Positions 1-8,249 of a DNA stretch of 64,000 nt are shown here, in pieces. How positions within the stretch are numbered: the first letter of the stretch is position 1; the number at the start of each line of letters is the position of its first letter. Under the pieces are notes generated by a model, which saw nothing but the letters and a program-made list of their open reading frames with translations, was not told the origin of the DNA and made no database searches. The position numbers and the translations under genes were made by a program. This DNA comes from Pedobacter sp. UBA4863 (GTDB lineage: Bacteria > Bacteroidota > Bacteroidia > Sphingobacteriales > Sphingobacteriaceae): positions 62,689 through 126,688 of the forward strand of contig NZ_DHDZ01000029.1 of NCBI RefSeq assembly GCF_002399615.1, read 5' to 3'.

Positions 1-658
1 CATGATGATGTATTAATTTTCTTCTCATCTCAAGTCCAATGCTTTTTTGTGCATCTACTGTAATAGGTAAGTTAATTGTATCTTCATTAAACATTACTGT
101 GGCAATCATGTCATCTTTAGGATAATAAAATTTGCCGTTATTGCCCAATTCAGTAATAGGTCTAAACCCACCATTATAAACATTTCTGTAGGTAGCGGGT
201 GCCGCAAGACCAAAAAGAGAATTAATGCCAACAAAAGCAGAATAGGCAACACATGCAATGCTTAAATATAAGCTTCCAATGCCCAAACCAGCTACTTCAA
301 ATGAATTCCAAACACCAGCCACTTCTCCAGTACCTGCTTCCGTACGATCGTCAACTAACTTGTATATTTTTTCATCCATATAGCCTACGGCTTCTTCTAC
401 AGGCAATCTGTTAATGCCATTTGCCTTATGTACTCTTCCTCCTCCTAAAATTTTACCGGTATCGGCATCGGTAACTAACATTACATAAACATCTGGATTT
501 AACACCCAATCTGCCTTGGCCGAAGTAATTTGTGTAATGCCAAAAATCTCTAAAACACGTTTATGCCCTTCAACAAAGCGCATGCAGGCATCTCTATCAT
601 CAACAGCTCTAAAAGCCGTAAAATTGATATTCTTTATTTCTGAGTTATGCTCTTCCAA
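1..658 (-). CDS. GNAT/FeeM-like N-acyltransferase, partial (3' end outside window)
   Basis: Reading the minus strand gives an open frame of about 219 residues that leaves the window at base 1. The middle is GNAT-like: an acidic-aromatic beta strand (GEVAGVWNSFEV), a pyrophosphate-loop-like GLGIGSLYL and a C-terminal GF (YNGGFRPI), the arrangement seen in autoinducer-synthase/FeeM-type acyltransferases. A substrate cannot be named. The frame has no ATG before codon 26 (ATG at 583). Homology-like sequence clearly begins earlier, so I chose the TTG at 658 (PLEEHNSEI); the frame stays open further upstream inside the preceding gene, so the start is uncertain. It overlaps the end of the ThiF-nitroreductase gene by 14 bp, so the two are probably translated from one message. 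Acyltransferase fold: fairly sure; FeeM-type: inference. Confidence 0.6.
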   Translation of the reverse strand, partial: MEEHNSEIKNINFTAFRAVDDRDACMRFVEGHKRVLEIFGITQITSAKADWVLNPDVYVMLVTDADTGKILGGGRVHKANGINRLPVEEAVGYMDEKIYKLVDDRTEAGTGEVAGVWNSFEVAGLGIGSLYLSIACVAYSAFVGINSLFGLAAPATYRNVYNGGFRPITELGNNGKFYYPKDDMIATVMFNEDTINLPITVDAQKSIGLEMRRKLIHHH

Positions 659-2969
659 TGGAGAAAATTTTATCGTTAGACTTTCTGATGGTTTTTTCGG
701 GAGATGCAGTAGCCCTAAAAATTCTAAACATGAACATGCTTGTTTCGTTCTCAGGCTTGTCAAAAATAAGGTTTAGTTCTTTTTCTGCTTTTGTTAGGTA
801 TTGCTTTCTTTCTTCAGATAAAGTTATGCTTTTCTCTACAGAGTTCTTATAAAAAAATAATAAAGGTACATTGACGGGGTGTATTTGAAAACCTTTTGCA
901 GTAGCTCCCAGCCACATTTTTTCGGATGCAATTCCTCCGTTTATCCAAGAAGAAACTGTGGAGCTTGGCATGGTAATTAAACCAATTGCCGAAGAGCTCA
1001 TGAACTGTTGTGTAAGTAGTCTATTAAAGGCTCCGCCACCTTTAATTTCTTGTAGAAAATCAATCATTTTTCTATCACGAAGTAAACGGATACCTAGCTG
1101 GTCATTGTTACTTAAATCTAAGGTATGGATACCTATGCCATCTTCTGTTTGGTTTGCTTGCTCAACACTCCAACGCATTTCCCTGGTAATAAAATCTTCG
1201 TGAGCTTCGGGGATAAATATCCTAAATAAGTCTGTAACAGTTGCTATTTCAGATAGGGCTTTGATTTTTGCGGTATCTTTTACAAAAGTTAGGTTAGCTC
1301 CTTCGGTTTGTTTTACTAGTTCAGTGAAATAATTGATTTCCTCTTCGCTGATTTCAGTGCGTTGCGGAATTTTACGATTAGTATGTCTAAATGGAATTTG
1401 CTTTGCTAATAGAGCTGTTTCTTCATTAGGGTTTTCCCCGTCAGTAAAGCTAAAAACGGCAATATGTTTGGGAGCCAATTGTGGGGTTAGTTTCCAGTTT
1501 ACTTTTAGATTATTAGCTGCTGCCGCTAATAATAGGTTTTCTATTGCCGATCCTATAGAGGTGTATGAAGATACGAACTCTGGATCTAAATAGGCTAATG
1601 CGGTACTTTCATCTAAAAAAAGATGTAGTTTTTTATCTTGATAGTGTAACCTCCAAGGTTGGTTGTTCCCGCCAGAAGGAGCTTTTTTAACGGCTTCTAT
1701 TAAATATGATAGCTCAGTATCTGAAAGATCTTTTGCTAGCTCTTCTGCTACAGAAAGGTTGTTCTCTTTTATAAAAGCTTCAATAGCTTCTGTTGATAAT
1801 GCTTTTTTCTCCAACACTTCTTCCTTAATAGTAGGAGTGGCAGGGGCATCTGTAATCATCTCGTCTAAATCTAAAAAGAACCTGCCAGATACTTTTAAGC
1901 TGTTTAGTAATATCTTTCTCGAAAGATCTGCACTTACACCCCCTCCAAAAGTTACCGCACTGGCAAGTTGTGGCCAAGTAGATATAGTTCCCATCAATTC
2001 AACAGCAGAGGCTTTCATTCTAGGTGAAAGTGTCTCCAGGCCTGTAACTGCTGTTATATATGGTACTTTTTCATCAAAGGTTTTTAGATCTTTGAATTTT
2101 TCCATGTCTAGATGTTCTACTAAACCATGTAATATAGGTCGCTGTGGGTCGAGATCAAACCTTTCGATATCTATAGTGCCTCTATCACTTCCTTCCATTA
2201 ATACGGGAATTTGAAGTTCTTTAGCAATTTTTCTAGCATTTATTTTAATATCGAAACTATCGCACTCGTCAATTAATAAATCTAATTTACCATTGCCTGT
2301 TAAAAATTCATTTAGATTTTCTTCTGTAATACCATCATGGTAACATACAACGTTTAAAAAAGGATCAATCTCTGCGATTTCTCTGGCAACAATTACGGTT
2401 TTTTTGAGCTTTATATTTTGTACACCTGTCCTAATTCTGTTAATATTGCTCAAATCTAATTCGTCAAAATCGGCAATGCGAAGCTCGCCAAAGCCACGCT
2501 CCATAGCCAACGTTAATGCAACAGATTGGCCAACGGATAATCCCATAATACCAATTTTCTTAGTGGCTAGGAGTTGTTGTTCTTCTTCGGTAATTTTATA
2601 TTTATTACGATTTGTTCTTACGATAACAAATTCTTCTTCATCTAATAGATGAACTAATTTGTTAGACCAGGGATAATAAACCCAAACACCATATTCGTCG
2701 CTATTGCCAAGTTTTTTGGAAATAGTTTGCTCCAATATCTCTTTTGGGCTAAATATAATTAGTGGATTTAAACATCTTAATAGCTCTGCAACTTGCTCTT
2801 TAATAGTATCAAAAACCTGTAAGCCTTGCGTATTATTTATTAACTCATCAAATTTAGCTTTATCTGCTGTGTTAGAAAGTTTTAGGAAGAGTGGTTTGTA
2901 TAAATCTTGATTTTTAATTGTCTGCGCTATGAGAACATGCAACGGAGAGTAAGTGCCTGGTGTGTACAT
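645..2969 (-). CDS. ThiF/MoeY-type adenylating domain fused to nitroreductase-like domain (Rv1355c family)
   Basis: This 774-residue protein has an N-terminal cap (about 1-125) and an E1-like/ThiF Rossmann domain (about 130-340). The latter shows a nucleotide loop KKIGIMGLSVGQS, the acidic patch ADFDELDLSNINR that binds ATP/Mg, and a later LIDECDSFDIK. No CxxC zinc pairs, typical of true ThiF/MoeB, are visible. From about 410 a nitroreductase-fold domain begins (KKAPSGGNNQPWRL, the FMN-contact segment of that family) and runs to the end. The fusion matches the Rv1355c/MoeY family, for which no reaction is firmly established; molybdopterin biosynthesis is only a legacy label. The domain pairing, adenylation plus flavin oxidoreductase, recalls peptide- or amino-acid-modifying enzymes. 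The overlapping downstream acyltransferase suggests a two-step modification of a small molecule. Domain calls are solid; function is unknown. Confidence 0.8.
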   Translation of the reverse strand: MYTPGTYSPLHVLIAQTIKNQDLYKPLFLKLSNTADKAKFDELINNTQGLQVFDTIKEQVAELLRCLNPLIIFSPKEILEQTISKKLGNSDEYGVWVYYPWSNKLVHLLDEEEFVIVRTNRNKYKITEEEQQLLATKKIGIMGLSVGQSVALTLAMERGFGELRIADFDELDLSNINRIRTGVQNIKLKKTVIVAREIAEIDPFLNVVCYHDGITEENLNEFLTGNGKLDLLIDECDSFDIKINARKIAKELQIPVLMEGSDRGTIDIERFDLDPQRPILHGLVEHLDMEKFKDLKTFDEKVPYITAVTGLETLSPRMKASAVELMGTISTWPQLASAVTFGGGVSADLSRKILLNSLKVSGRFFLDLDEMITDAPATPTIKEEVLEKKALSTEAIEAFIKENNLSVAEELAKDLSDTELSYLIEAVKKAPSGGNNQPWRLHYQDKKLHLFLDESTALAYLDPEFVSSYTSIGSAIENLLLAAAANNLKVNWKLTPQLAPKHIAVFSFTDGENPNEETALLAKQIPFRHTNRKIPQRTEISEEEINYFTELVKQTEGANLTFVKDTAKIKALSEIATVTDLFRIFIPEAHEDFITREMRWSVEQANQTEDGIGIHTLDLSNNDQLGIRLLRDRKMIDFLQEIKGGGAFNRLLTQQFMSSSAIGLITMPSSTVSSWINGGIASEKMWLGATAKGFQIHPVNVPLLFFYKNSVEKSITLSEERKQYLTKAEKELNLIFDKPENETSMFMFRIFRATASPEKTIRKSNDKIFSIGRA

Positions 2970-3091
2970 TTGATGGTATGTTGTAAGATGGTATTTTTCA
3001 AATTAAAAAATGTTTTTTCGTAGTTAAAAGACTAAATTAGTTTTTTAGAATTACAATAAAAAAGTATTTTTAACTTTTTATTAGCACAAAA

Positions 3092-3547
3092 ATGATAGCG
3101 AACATCCTTTACGTTGATGATGAACCACATAATCTGAGCGCCTTTGCGGCTACCTTTCGTAGATTGTACAAAGTTTTTACGGCAGAATCTGCTGAAGAAG
3201 GCCGTAAAATATTAGAAGCAGAAGATATACAGGTAATTATTACAGACCAAAGAATGCCAAAAACTACTGGTGTGGAGTTTTTAGCTTCTATTCTTGAAGA
3301 ATATCCCGAACCGATACGTATGATTTTAACGGGATATACCGATATAGATGCAGTAATTGACGCCATAAATAAGGGGCAGGTATATAGATATATCCAAAAA
3401 CCATGGATGGAAGAAGATTTAAGAATTAATATAGATAAGGCAATTGAAATATATATGCTACGTAAAGAAAATAGAGAGTTAACGGCCAAGCTTTTAGTTG
3501 CTAATCAACAATTAGAGTTTATTGCACGTCAAAACTTACTTTCATAA
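3092..3547 (+). CDS. Stand-alone response regulator receiver domain protein
   Basis: The 151 residues are almost entirely a CheY-like receiver. The acidic pair is D9/D10 (YVDDEP), the phosphoacceptor is D52 (ITDQRMP), the switch threonine is T80 (LTGYTD) and the conserved lysine is K103 (YIQKPW). The YRYIQKPW ending resembles receivers that elsewhere sit in front of HD-GYP or PP2C output domains. Here only a short helical tail of about 30 residues follows, so it may act by protein contact or as a phosphate sink. No kinase is adjacent and its partner is not visible. It is flanked upstream by a divergent gene and downstream by a strong hairpin, so it is probably a single-gene unit. Confidence 0.85.
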   Translation: MIANILYVDDEPHNLSAFAATFRRLYKVFTAESAEEGRKILEAEDIQVIITDQRMPKTTGVEFLASILEEYPEPIRMILTGYTDIDAVIDAINKGQVYRYIQKPWMEEDLRINIDKAIEIYMLRKENRELTAKLLVANQQLEFIARQNLLS

Positions 3548-3554
3548 AGTGTTT

Positions 3555-3590
3555 AATCAATGTGTTTTCTAGTTAGAAAACACATTGATT
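3555..3590 (+). terminator. Long perfect inverted repeat after receiver gene
   Basis: A 17-bp arm (AATCAATGTGTTTTCTA, 3555-3571) is repeated as a perfect inverse at 3574-3590 with two bases between, so in RNA a 16-bp stem with a four-base loop would form 7 bp after the receiver stop codon. Only a loose AT-rich stretch follows, with no immediate uridine run. It is best read as a terminator or 3'-end stabiliser. Confidence 0.6.
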
Positions 3591-3704
3591 ACGCAGTTAT
3601 TTTTTATTTAGCTGTACCTGTATAAAATTATCAAAAATCAGCTTACATTTACGGGTATATAACCCAAACAACTACCTAATGCCATTTTCTATTTTTGACA
3701 TGAA

Positions 3705-6700
3705 ATGAAAAGCAAATTTTTGATAATTTTTCTACTGCTTATGTTCTCGATAGGCAAAAATCAAATCTTTGCTCAATCTACCTCTAATAAAGGCACTGAT
3801 TTTTGGGTGGCTTATGCAGGCCATAGAGATGGGCTTACCTCCAGAATGACGCTGTTCTTGTCGTCTGATATTAATACCACTTATAAAGTAACTTCTGGAG
3901 GCATAACTATCTCTTCGGGTAATATTAGTGCCAATGTGGTAACAGTAGTGTTTATTAACCCACTAGATTACAATGTTTATATTGGCTCTTCAAACACCAA
4001 GGAGGTTAACAAGGGAATAAACGTTACTACCGCAGAGCCCATATCTCTATATTCGATAATTTCTAATAGTGCCAGAACCGGGGGTACATTGGTTTTGCCA
4101 ACTTCTACGCTTGGGCAAGAATATTATGTGTTCTCTCAGGAAAATAAAGGTGGGGCAGCAGCTGGAGTATATTCAGAGTTTACTATTGTTGGCACCAAAG
4201 ACGGAACAGTAGTAGAAATTGTTCCAACCAAGGGCGATAGAACTAACTCGCGGTCTGCAAATAGGTCTTTTCAAATTACTTTAAACAAGGGCGATATTTA
4301 CCAATACCAAGCTGTTGATGATTTAACGGGAACTTTTATTAAAGTAATTACGGGCTGTACGCCAATAGCCGTATATTCGGGAAATACCTGGACGGCTTAT
4401 TGCGAAGAAGGAAATACGAGACTGCCCAGTGGGGGAGATAATTTATATCAACAACTATTTCCAGTTACTGTATGGGGCAAAAATTTTGTTTCGGCTCCTT
4501 TTTATAATACGCTGAATGGGAATACAGACATTGTTAAAATTATCATTTCTGAAGATAATACCACAGTTACTGTGAACGGAAGTACCACATTGGCAAATGG
4601 TACGCCACTTTCAAATCCTTATAGCAAAGGCAGTGTAATTACATTTTACACCACTTCGCCCAATGTAATTAAAGCAACGTCGCCCATTGCGGTAGCGCAA
4701 TATCAAACATCGCAAACCTGTAACCTGGCAAATCCTGCGGTTACCCCTGCAGGGCAAATTCCTAATGGGCTTTATAATGGCGACCCCGAAATGACTATTT
4801 TAAACCCCATTGAACAAACTTTAAAAGATATTACCGTTTATTCTAGGTTAAATAGTGTAGCTGGCGTTAAGACTAATATTTCTAAGTATTATTTAAATAT
4901 TATTATAAAAACGGCAGATATTGCTGGTTTTACGCTGGACGGAGCCACCATCTCTAGTCAATTTAAGCCAATAGCAAATAGCGAATATAGTTATGCTGTG
5001 GTAGATGTGACAAATTCGTCAGATCAACATCGTTTAATTGCAAGTGGTGGTTTTGTGGCCATTGCTTATGGATATGGACATGTAGAATCGTACGCTTATT
5101 TAGCCGGAACAGATTTGAAAAACCTAAAGAGTAATATTCAAGTATTTCCAACTGGGGGCAGTATTGCCGCAACCAATTTTTGTTTGGGTACTAATTTCGA
5201 TTTTGTTTTAAAACTACCTTATATAACCGATAAAATTACATGGAACTTAAATAATGGGGCTAAAATAGCAATTAGTGATCATCCAAGCTATACCACTATG
5301 GTAGAGGATGGACAAACCTATTATCTTTATCGCTATGCTTTACCATCAACATATTTTGCAGTTGCCGGAAACTATGTATTAAGAGCCACAATCCAAAAGC
5401 CTGCTGCGGCAATATGTGCCGTTGATGAAGAAATATTTACTGCTTTTGATGTGTTTTCTCCAAATTTTAACATGCCAACAGAAGCCTGTGTAAACACTGA
5501 TGTTCAGTTTACCGATAGTTCTCCTAGAAGCGGGGGTAATATTAGCAGTTGGAGCTGGGATTTTGGCGATGGGAAAACCTCTAATTTACAGAGCCCTAAG
5601 CATAAATATACCACAGTTGGAGTAAAGACAGTTACTTTAAACGTAGTAACCGATTTGGGCTGCAACCTTGTGATTACTAAAACTATAAAGATACTTACAC
5701 CGCCAAAATCTGCTTTTACAGCAGTAGGACCATTTTGTATCAATGCTAATATTCAGTTTAACAACGAGAGTACATTTGTTAACTCATCTATAGTTTCGCA
5801 AACTTGGGATTTTGGCAATGGAACACCAATGTCAACCGAAAAATCTACCACCAGTACTTATAAGGCTGCCGGCGACTATAAAGTAAGGCTTATTTCTGTT
5901 TCGTCTAGTGGTTGTGCCGACACCTTAGAAAAAACGATAACCATTTATGAAACTCCAGAAATTTCTTTTAAAGATCCGGCTGCTTGTGTTAGCGATGTAG
6001 TAGAATATGAAGCAACGGCTGTTAAAGGAAATGTCATCTCGTGGTTATGGGACTTTGGCGATGGCTCAAACGATTTGGTGCAAAAAACACGTCAAACCCC
6101 TGCGCATAAATATACTGCATCGGGTACCTATACAGTTAAATTAACTGGTATATCGGCGCAAGGTTGCCCAGTTACCATCACTAAACAAGTAGTAATTAGT
6201 GGCAGTAACCCCAATACTATTTTCGAAGTTAAAACCCCTACAAAATTATGCGCTAATGCAGTAATTTCTTTTGAAAATAAAAGCACTATTGCCTTTGGCA
6301 ACATCACTAAAATAGAATGGATATTTGATTACAAAGTAGGAGGCACAAATACCGTTGTTACAGATAATAGTCCTTCTTTTGGTAAAATTTATACCCATAA
6401 ATATCCAAATACAGCTGTTAAAACAGATTATAAAGTAGTGATGAGAGCATACTCTGGGCAACTTTGTTTTACAGAATCTTCCCCTATAACTGTAAGTGTA
6501 TATCCAGCCCCTACTTTAAAATTCGAAACAATACCGCCTTTATGTGAAAATGCAGACGCTGTTCAACTTATAGCAAAAGACGAGAATAATGTGCCAGGTA
6601 CTTATGTTTTTTCTGGGATAGGCGTTTCTCCTACAGGCGTTTTTGATCCAAAAATAAGTGGTTTTGGTAGTTTTGATATTAAATGCACGTACAATACAAA

Positions 6701-7247
6701 TAATGGCTGTACGGAAGAAAAGAGCATCACCATTAAGGTAGATAAACTTCCAGAAATAACGCCGCTACCAACAGAGCTTAATATTTTATTGGGCGGCCAA
6801 AAGTTAATAGACATAAAGGCTACAGGAACAAACCTTAGCTATAAATGGAGCCCTGCTACGGGTTTAAGTGCCGATAATATTTTAAACCCTATCGCTAAGC
6901 CCGAAAAAACTACAAAATATACGCTAAGTATTACCTCTAACAGTTGCGAAATAGTAATGGAAACAACTGTAATAGTTCATGAAAACCCTCTTATACCAAA
7001 TGTGTTTAGTCCAAATGGCGATGGAAAAAATGATACTTGGAATATTAAGTACCTAGAAACGTTTAACGCAGGAAGTATTGTTATATTTAACCGTTATGGG
7101 CAGAAGGTTTTTGAGGCATCTCCTTATAATACCCCTTGGGATGGCAAGTTAAATGGAATTGATTTACCTTTAGGAGTTTATTATTACATTATTGAACCGA
7201 ATAATGGAAGAAAAAGATATACTGGCTCCGTAACGATTTTAAGATGA
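3705..7247 (+). CDS. Secreted IgGFc-binding/PKD-repeat protein with T9SS type B sorting domain
   Basis: This is a 1180-residue exported protein. A signal peptide (MKSKFLIIFLLLMFSIG, ending near AQS) precedes an IgGFc-binding-like N-terminal domain, about 25-480, opening with NKGTDFWVAYAGH. Then come PKD-type beta domains with WDFGDG or WDFGNG motifs near residues 615, 700 and 781 and a more divergent one near 870. The last 85 residues (IPNVFSPNGDGKNDTW, then FNRYGQKVF and PWDGK) are the gliding-motility-associated C-terminal domain, a type B T9SS signal. The protein should therefore be secreted to, or anchored on, the cell surface, perhaps as an adhesin; ligand unknown. Its stop overlaps the start of the PorP/SprF gene by 4 bp, a layout usual for type B cargo and its dedicated partner. 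Confidence 0.88.
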   Translation: MKSKFLIIFLLLMFSIGKNQIFAQSTSNKGTDFWVAYAGHRDGLTSRMTLFLSSDINTTYKVTSGGITISSGNISANVVTVVFINPLDYNVYIGSSNTKEVNKGINVTTAEPISLYSIISNSARTGGTLVLPTSTLGQEYYVFSQENKGGAAAGVYSEFTIVGTKDGTVVEIVPTKGDRTNSRSANRSFQITLNKGDIYQYQAVDDLTGTFIKVITGCTPIAVYSGNTWTAYCEEGNTRLPSGGDNLYQQLFPVTVWGKNFVSAPFYNTLNGNTDIVKIIISEDNTTVTVNGSTTLANGTPLSNPYSKGSVITFYTTSPNVIKATSPIAVAQYQTSQTCNLANPAVTPAGQIPNGLYNGDPEMTILNPIEQTLKDITVYSRLNSVAGVKTNISKYYLNIIIKTADIAGFTLDGATISSQFKPIANSEYSYAVVDVTNSSDQHRLIASGGFVAIAYGYGHVESYAYLAGTDLKNLKSNIQVFPTGGSIAATNFCLGTNFDFVLKLPYITDKITWNLNNGAKIAISDHPSYTTMVEDGQTYYLYRYALPSTYFAVAGNYVLRATIQKPAAAICAVDEEIFTAFDVFSPNFNMPTEACVNTDVQFTDSSPRSGGNISSWSWDFGDGKTSNLQSPKHKYTTVGVKTVTLNVVTDLGCNLVITKTIKILTPPKSAFTAVGPFCINANIQFNNESTFVNSSIVSQTWDFGNGTPMSTEKSTTSTYKAAGDYKVRLISVSSSGCADTLEKTITIYETPEISFKDPAACVSDVVEYEATAVKGNVISWLWDFGDGSNDLVQKTRQTPAHKYTASGTYTVKLTGISAQGCPVTITKQVVISGSNPNTIFEVKTPTKLCANAVISFENKSTIAFGNITKIEWIFDYKVGGTNTVVTDNSPSFGKIYTHKYPNTAVKTDYKVVMRAYSGQLCFTESSPITVSVYPAPTLKFETIPPLCENADAVQLIAKDENNVPGTYVFSGIGVSPTGVFDPKISGFGSFDIKCTYNTNNGCTEEKSITIKVDKLPEITPLPTELNILLGGQKLIDIKATGTNLSYKWSPATGLSADNILNPIAKPEKTTKYTLSITSNSCEIVMETTVIVHENPLIPNVFSPNGDGKNDTWNIKYLETFNAGSIVIFNRYGQKVFEASPYNTPWDGKLNGIDLPLGVYYYIIEPNNGRKRYTGSVTILR

Positions 7248-8215
7248 GAAAGAGCTGTATCCTTTGGTATATAATTTTAATGTGTTGCAGTAGTTTGTTA
7301 GCGCAACAAAAACCACATTATTCACAATACTTACAAAATATGTCGGTATTAAATCCTGCTGTAACTGGTTTAAATAATGGGATGGATGTAAGGTTAGGTA
7401 TGCGTACGCAATGGCAAGGACTAAAAGATGCCCCAAAAACAGGCTACTTTACGTTTAGTACGCCTGTTTCATTTGGAGGCGATATGGCCAATTATCGGGG
7501 TAGTGATTTAGGTGTTACCGAACCACAATCTAAAGACGATATGTTCGATTATACGGCCTCTATGTCTCATCATAGCTTTGGAGTGTTGTTTCTTACGGAT
7601 AAAACTGGACCATTAAATCGGGTTACCGGAAATTTAACCTATGCCTATCATTTGGCAATTGGCGATCGGTCTAACTTTTCTTTTGGGGTAGGCATAGGTG
7701 CAAATAGGTTAGGGATAAATGCACAATCATTGGTGTTTGACGAGGCCGATGATCCGGTAGTAGGTGCTTCTGGAGAGATTAATAAAATTACACCCGATTT
7801 AAACGCCGGGCTGTATTTTTATACTTCATCTTTTTATTTTGGTGCTTCCATGCAACAAATTATTAAAAACAAAATAGCTTTTGATGGAAGCTTTAATACA
7901 GGGAAAGATGTAGCGCATTATTTTGTTACAACCGGATATAAATTTTGGATAAATAACGATTTTTCGATAACACCATCAGTGATGCTCAAAGTAGTAAGCC
8001 CTTTGCCTAAAGCTTTTGATCTGAATTTAAAATTCGCTTACAGAGATGCCTTTTGGATAGGGGGTGGTTACCGTAAAAATGATGCTTTTTTTGGCAATGT
8101 TGGCTTTAACGTTGCAAATATGGTTGGCATAGGTTACGCTTATGATTATACCACTTCGGCATTAAAGACGGTTTCTTCAGGATCTCACGAGCTAAGTTTA
8201 AAAGTATTGTTTTAG
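7244..8215 (+). CDS. PorP/SprF family T9SS outer-membrane protein
   Basis: The 323-residue protein starts with a signal peptide (cleavage near LLAQQKPHYSQY) followed by the PorP/SprF opening PHYSQYLQNMSVLNPAVTGL. Alternating beta-strand segments suited to an outer-membrane barrel follow, ending in the aromatic strand HELSLKVLF. Family members bind or anchor T9SS type B cargo at the outer membrane; SprF is needed for SprB-type adhesin display in Flavobacterium. The ATGA overlap with the upstream cargo gene indicates translational coupling and a matched pair. Many Bacteroidota have several such pairs, so this need not be the core PorP of the secretion machine. Confidence 0.9.
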   Translation: MRKSCILWYIILMCCSSLLAQQKPHYSQYLQNMSVLNPAVTGLNNGMDVRLGMRTQWQGLKDAPKTGYFTFSTPVSFGGDMANYRGSDLGVTEPQSKDDMFDYTASMSHHSFGVLFLTDKTGPLNRVTGNLTYAYHLAIGDRSNFSFGVGIGANRLGINAQSLVFDEADDPVVGASGEINKITPDLNAGLYFYTSSFYFGASMQQIIKNKIAFDGSFNTGKDVAHYFVTTGYKFWINNDFSITPSVMLKVVSPLPKAFDLNLKFAYRDAFWIGGGYRKNDAFFGNVGFNVANMVGIGYAYDYTTSALKTVSSGSHELSLKVLF

Positions 8216-8249
8216 TTGCCGTGCTTAACGGCGGCTGTGGTGTTTAATG

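Noticed and set aside
1663..2214. 183-codon open frame on the plus strand
   Set aside because: It lies wholly antisense to the ThiF-nitroreductase gene, whose domains are recognisable throughout; the plus-strand product has no motif or signal.
3092..3547. Receiver gene as a truncated two-domain regulator
   Set aside because: The protein ends in a normal helix before a strong hairpin, and no output-domain sequence follows in any frame.
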